NCBI GenBank assembly: GCA_900319485.1 | Contig: ONOQ01000004.1 | Span: 51,688-115,687 of the forward strand | Direction: 5' to 3' | Length of the DNA stretch: 64,000 bases | DNA from: an uncultured Bacteroidales bacterium | GTDB taxonomy: Bacteria > Bacteroidota > Bacteroidia > Bacteroidales > UBA932 | In this document: piece after piece, positions 61,403 through 64,000 of the stretch | Position numbering within the stretch: the first letter of the stretch is position 1 | Layout of the letters: the number at the start of each line of letters is the position of its first letter | Notes under the pieces: model-generated | Seen by the model: only the letters and a program-made list of their open reading frames with translations | Database searches by the model: none | Told to the model about the DNA's origin: nothing | Translations under genes and position numbers: made by a program

Positions 61403-61434
61403 TTTTCCTCCCGGCTGTTTTGCTGGGAGGAAAA
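61403..61434. repeat. Hairpin between aspS and murB
   Basis: TTTTCCTCCC (61403-61412) pairs perfectly with GGGAGGAAAA (61425-61434), loop GGCTGTTTTGCT. No T-tract follows. The right arm holds a GGGAGG sequence and the first base of an ATG at 61434, so folding would hide that potential start. This favours initiation of murB at 61464. Confidence 0.55.
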
Positions 61435-61463
61435 TGTATAAACGCCTTATTATCAGCGGATTA

Positions 61464-62606
61464 ATGAAAACGGTCTCCAATTACCCCATCCCCAACACCT
61501 TCCGAATGAAGGTGAAATGTGCCCTGTATGTTGAGATAGAGTCGGAAGAAGAGTTGGCGGCCCTGGACTTTGCCTCCCTGCCCCAGCCCGTAATGGTTAT
61601 GGGCGGCGGCTCCAACCTCCTTTTCACCAAGGACTTCCCCGGAACCGTGCTGCACATATCATCCCCCTCCCCCTACCCGTGTCCGGGGGTGGACACGTCC
61701 GCCGGAGGGTGCTTTGTCACCTTGCCTGCCGGAACGGTCTTTGACGATTTCTGCGCCTGGGCTGCTGCAGAAGGCCTCTGGGGTCCGGAGAATCTGTCGC
61801 TTATACCGGGAGAGGTGGGAGCCAGCGCCGTTCAGAACATCGGCGCCTATGGCGTTGAGGCAAAGGATATTATTGCCGATATCCGTGCCTGGGACCGCGT
61901 AGAAGGCCGGTTTGTGGACATTGACCCCGCCACCTGCGCCTACGGATATCGCACATCTAAATTCAAGACAGAGTGGAAAGGCCGTTTCATTATCACGGCC
62001 GTCACATACCGCCTAAGCCGTGATCCCCAGCCCCGCCTGGACTACGGCGGCCTCCGGAAGGCCCTTGCTGATAGGGGTGTAGAGACACTGTCTCCAACCT
62101 CTGGCCACCCTCGGCCGGATAAGAGGGAGGGGCCCGCTGGCGAAGCCAGTGGGAGGGGTCGCGAAGCGACGGTTGGAGACAGTGTCTCTGCAACCCTTAC
62201 CCCTCAGATTATCCGCCAGACCATCATCGACATCCGCAACGCAAAGTTGCCGGACCCGGCGGTGACGGGATCGGCCGGAAGCTTCTTCTGCAATCCGGTC
62301 ATAAGCCGGGAGCACTTTGAACGAATCAAAGACATCGCCCGTCAGGACAACGGCCCAGACTACCAGGTGCCGCACTATGAGGTGGGGGACCAGATCAAGG
62401 TCCCTGCGGCCTGGATGATAGAGCAGTGCGGCTTCAAGGGCAAACGCCTTGGCGGCGCCCAGGTTTACCAGAACCAGCCGCTGGTCATTGTTAACGCCAG
62501 CGGGGAGGCTTCCCCGGAAGAAATCATAGGCCTGGAAACCGAAGTTATCCAGGCCATAGAAACCAAATACGGCATCACCCTCCATCCGGAGGTTGAGCAC
62601 GTCTAA
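61464..62606 (+). CDS. murB: UDP-N-acetylenolpyruvoylglucosamine reductase with in-frame palindromic insert
   Basis: MurB reduces UDP-GlcNAc-enolpyruvate to UDP-MurNAc with NADPH and FAD, an essential peptidoglycan step in the cytoplasm. The start at 61464 gives MKTVSNYPIPNTFRMKVKC, the family N-terminus; the frame is open back to 61434, but that ATG lies at a hairpin. FAD-binding motifs are VMGGGSNLLF and LIPGEVGASAVQNIGAYGVE. Later motifs are LPDPAVTGSAGSFFCNPV, with the catalytic Ser in GSFF, and WMIEQCGFKGKRLGGAQVYQNQP, with a conserved Glu near the end (HPEVEH). Residues about 206-243 are not family sequence and come from a 109-bp palindromic element. The normal protein appears to continue on both sides (GGLRKALAD, then LTPQIIRQTIIDIRNAKLPDP). 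Confidence 0.95.
   Translation: MKTVSNYPIPNTFRMKVKCALYVEIESEEELAALDFASLPQPVMVMGGGSNLLFTKDFPGTVLHISSPSPYPCPGVDTSAGGCFVTLPAGTVFDDFCAWAAAEGLWGPENLSLIPGEVGASAVQNIGAYGVEAKDIIADIRAWDRVEGRFVDIDPATCAYGYRTSKFKTEWKGRFIITAVTYRLSRDPQPRLDYGGLRKALADRGVETLSPTSGHPRPDKREGPAGEASGRGREATVGDSVSATLTPQIIRQTIIDIRNAKLPDPAVTGSAGSFFCNPVISREHFERIKDIARQDNGPDYQVPHYEVGDQIKVPAAWMIEQCGFKGKRLGGAQVYQNQPLVIVNASGEASPEEIIGLETEVIQAIETKYGITLHPEVEHV
62081..62189. repeat. 109-bp palindromic element inside murB
   Basis: AGAGACACTGTCTCCAACC (62081-62099) and its exact reverse complement (62171-62189) bound the element, a perfect 19-bp inverted repeat. Inside are two hairpins: CCCGCTGGC/GCCAGTGGG (62133-62153, loop GAA) and GTCGC/GCGAC (62158-62170, loop GAA). 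The whole is open in the murB frame and adds about 36 residues rich in Gly, Pro, Arg and Ser. No transposase is present. Confidence 0.85.
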
Positions 62607-63455
62607 TTACTTTGTAAGATTAATGAACGGCAGAGCGTTTGAGCCGTTGTAGGTGGGAAGTTTGCCGTCCCACTTCTCAATGGCGTACTGCTGGACCAGC
62701 AGTGCGTTGAGAGAGGCGGCAACAACGCGGTTGTAGTAGGCTTCACCGTCACCCTGGATGCGCTGGGCTTCCGCTTCACCCTTTGCCTTGGCAATTGCAA
62801 TCTTGGCCTCTGCCTCTGCTTCCTTCACCTTGTTCTCTGCCTTGAGGGCGTTCTGGACAGCCTCGTTCTTGGCGTTGATGGCGGCGGTGAGGGATGCCGG
62901 AGGGTCTATCTTTGTGGTGAACTCTCTCACAATGAAGCCTTCACGGTTCATGGACTCATCCAGGCGTGCGCGGACCTCGTTCTCAAACTTGGCGCGGTTG
63001 GCCATAAGTTCGTCTGAGGTGTAGTTGTTGGCGCAGGTGCGGTAAGCCTCAAAGATACAGGTATTTATGTAGCCCATCTCAAGTTCGCGCACCGGTTTGC
63101 GGTACTTCACGAAGATATCCACCGCCTTGGCCTCGTCTATCTGGTATGCAAGGGTAGGAGTCATGGAGAAGATGGCTGCATCCTTGGGGTTCACGGTAAA
63201 GGGCTCATAGGTTACACGCTGGATGTAAGTGGGGTATTCGAAGATACTCTCCGTGATGGGGTTATACCACACCCAGCCGCGGCAGGTGCCTTCAACGCCG
63301 CCCTTCAGGGCCGCATTGGAACTCCACTTTTTAAACTTGATACCAACTGAAGCAGAGTCGATTGTGGTGCAGCAGGACGCCATAATGCCTATCACCACCA
63401 CAGTCACCGCCAGTGCAATCCAGGAGGATTTTGCAAGAACTCCGGTCTTTTTCAT
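62607..63455 (-). CDS. SPFH/prohibitin-family membrane protein
   Basis: A 282-residue Band 7/SPFH protein. An N-terminal helix (WIALAVTVVVIGIMASCC) anchors it; the cysteines after it could also act as a weak lipobox. The SPFH domain follows (ASVGIKFKKWSS, WYNPITESIFEYPTYIQ, FTVNPKDAAIFSMTPTLAYQID). A long Ala/Glu/Lys coiled coil is next (NKVKEAEAEAKIAIAKAKGEAEAQRIQGDGEA), typical of prohibitin-like scaffolds that form rings and organise membrane proteases. The stop codon abuts the murB stop with no gap. The EF-hand-type gene starts upstream and is separated by 6 bp, so they form one transcript. Confidence 0.93.
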   Translation of the reverse strand: MKKTGVLAKSSWIALAVTVVVIGIMASCCTTIDSASVGIKFKKWSSNAALKGGVEGTCRGWVWYNPITESIFEYPTYIQRVTYEPFTVNPKDAAIFSMTPTLAYQIDEAKAVDIFVKYRKPVRELEMGYINTCIFEAYRTCANNYTSDELMANRAKFENEVRARLDESMNREGFIVREFTTKIDPPASLTAAINAKNEAVQNALKAENKVKEAEAEAKIAIAKAKGEAEAQRIQGDGEAYYNRVVAASLNALLVQQYAIEKWDGKLPTYNGSNALPFINLTK

Positions 63456-63461
63456 ATCTCC

Positions 63462-63917
63462 TTATTTTTTCTTGCCGAACAAACCGCCCAGGATGCTGGT
63501 TGCAGCGCCAAGAAGGCCGCTGCCGGCGCCGCCCTTCAGGGAAAGGAGGATGTCGTTGATGTCAACGTCACCGTCTCCGTCCTGATCCTTGATGAAGCCG
63601 GACAGTTTGCCGATAATACCGGGGATAAGCGCCGTAAGGGCCGGGGCCAGTGAACCGAGGTTCAGTTTACTTACGATGTTCTTGGTGAAGAGGTCTCCCG
63701 CCAGGGCGGTGATACCGCTCTTTGCAGCATCTGTCTTTCCTGTGAGAAGGTTCTTGATCTCATCCAGGCCACCTGCTTTTGCGGCAGTCTGTGTGAGTGA
63801 ACCCATAATGGAATCTCCCAGTCCGCCAAGAACCTGGTCCTTGATGTTTGCAGGGATGTCTACTTTGCCTGCCGCCGCGCTGACGGCCTTCTGAATGAAG
63901 TCATTAATGTTTGCCAT
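63462..63917 (-). CDS. Small protein with a single EF-hand/dockerin-like calcium loop
   Basis: A 151-residue protein without a signal peptide (MANINDFIQKAVSAAAGK). Ala/Gly/Leu-rich segments (QVLGGLGDSIMGSLTQTAAKAGG, LAPALTALIPGIIGKLSGFI) are followed by one textbook calcium loop, DQDGDGDVDINDILLSL (about 112-128), and a Gly-rich tail GLLGAATSILGGLFGKKK. The loop fits dockerin type I or EF-hand motifs; a single copy is unusual for a dockerin. The protein could be membrane-associated through its hydrophobic segments. It is cotranscribed with the SPFH gene. TAACTTTA, one mismatch from the -7 consensus, lies upstream on the minus strand (63946-63939). Confidence 0.78.
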   Translation of the reverse strand: MANINDFIQKAVSAAAGKVDIPANIKDQVLGGLGDSIMGSLTQTAAKAGGLDEIKNLLTGKTDAAKSGITALAGDLFTKNIVSKLNLGSLAPALTALIPGIIGKLSGFIKDQDGDGDVDINDILLSLKGGAGSGLLGAATSILGGLFGKKK

Positions 63918-64000
63918 ATGTCAAATGTTTTATGCCAATAAAGTTAATCCAATTCTCACAAAAATCCAATACATCCCCGGACCATCCGCAATACGTATGA

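Noticed and set aside
1-64000. tRNA, rRNA, transposase, restriction, toxin-antitoxin or phage genes
   Set aside because: I looked for cloverleaf-type sequences in the gaps and for typical motifs in the proteins and saw none. A tRNA or covariance scan would be needed to exclude small RNAs fully.

Overview
The window reads as chromosomal DNA of an uncultured member of the Bacteroidota, most likely the order Bacteroidales. The evidence is tandem SusC/SusD pairs, many short lipoprotein signal peptides, BACON and fimbrillin-like domains, DUF4923 and DUF4491 proteins, a fused SecDF and a CcsBA-type cytochrome c factor. Twelve -7 boxes match the Bacteroidota consensus TAnnTTTG, and Shine-Dalgarno sequences are almost absent. 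Base composition is moderately GC-rich and coding density is very high. I see no rRNA, tRNA, CRISPR array, prophage or transposase. Family assignments come from motif recognition and memory, not from database searches.

Layout: (1) 1-12330, housekeeping: a cut-off secreted protein, secDF with a small exported protein, an outer-membrane barrel, dnaE convergent with an N-domain-less clpB, a DUF4923 protein and a frameshifted ThiL-like gene. (2) 12425-39035, one 26.6-kb plus-strand polysaccharide utilisation locus. It holds a histidine acid phosphatase, an XylR-like AraC regulator, a GH2 exo-glucosaminidase-like enzyme, an alkaline phosphatase, a GH20 hexosaminidase, a GH18 chitinase lipoprotein, two SusC/SusD pairs, a BACON surface lipoprotein, two related lipoproteins (one with a beta-propeller tail), and a lipoprotein fusing GH18 to a cysteine (PTP-type) phosphatase. 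(3) 39085-45821, a minus-strand operon of porin, imelysin, dihaem oxidoreductase, CcsBA and DUF4491. (4) 45941-52517, small envelope proteins, a broken C69 dipeptidase and a membrane pyrophosphatase. (5) 52811-58289, pheS coupled to two SGNH hydrolases and an MBOAT acyltransferase, probably cell-surface O-acetylation. (6) 58401-63917, ksgA with a small membrane gene, aspS, murB, an SPFH protein and an EF-hand protein.

How the genes fit together: the PUL looks able to import and degrade a beta-1,4-linked GlcNAc/GlcN polymer or its oligomers. Unusually it also carries three different phosphatase folds, one of them on the same polypeptide as a chitinase. That suggests, but does not prove, a phosphate-bearing amino-sugar substrate. 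The porin/imelysin/dihaem/CcsBA operon fits envelope iron or redox handling with its own haem-attachment factor.

The most novel sequence-level signals are small repeats. A 109-bp palindromic element with perfect 19-bp inverted ends lies in frame inside murB. A second palindromic insert lies in frame inside the MBOAT gene. Two diverged copies of a 106-bp element with CTGGCGC/GCGCCAG ends and a central GGGTGCAC/GTGCACCC hairpin abut gene ends at 10566 and 58291.
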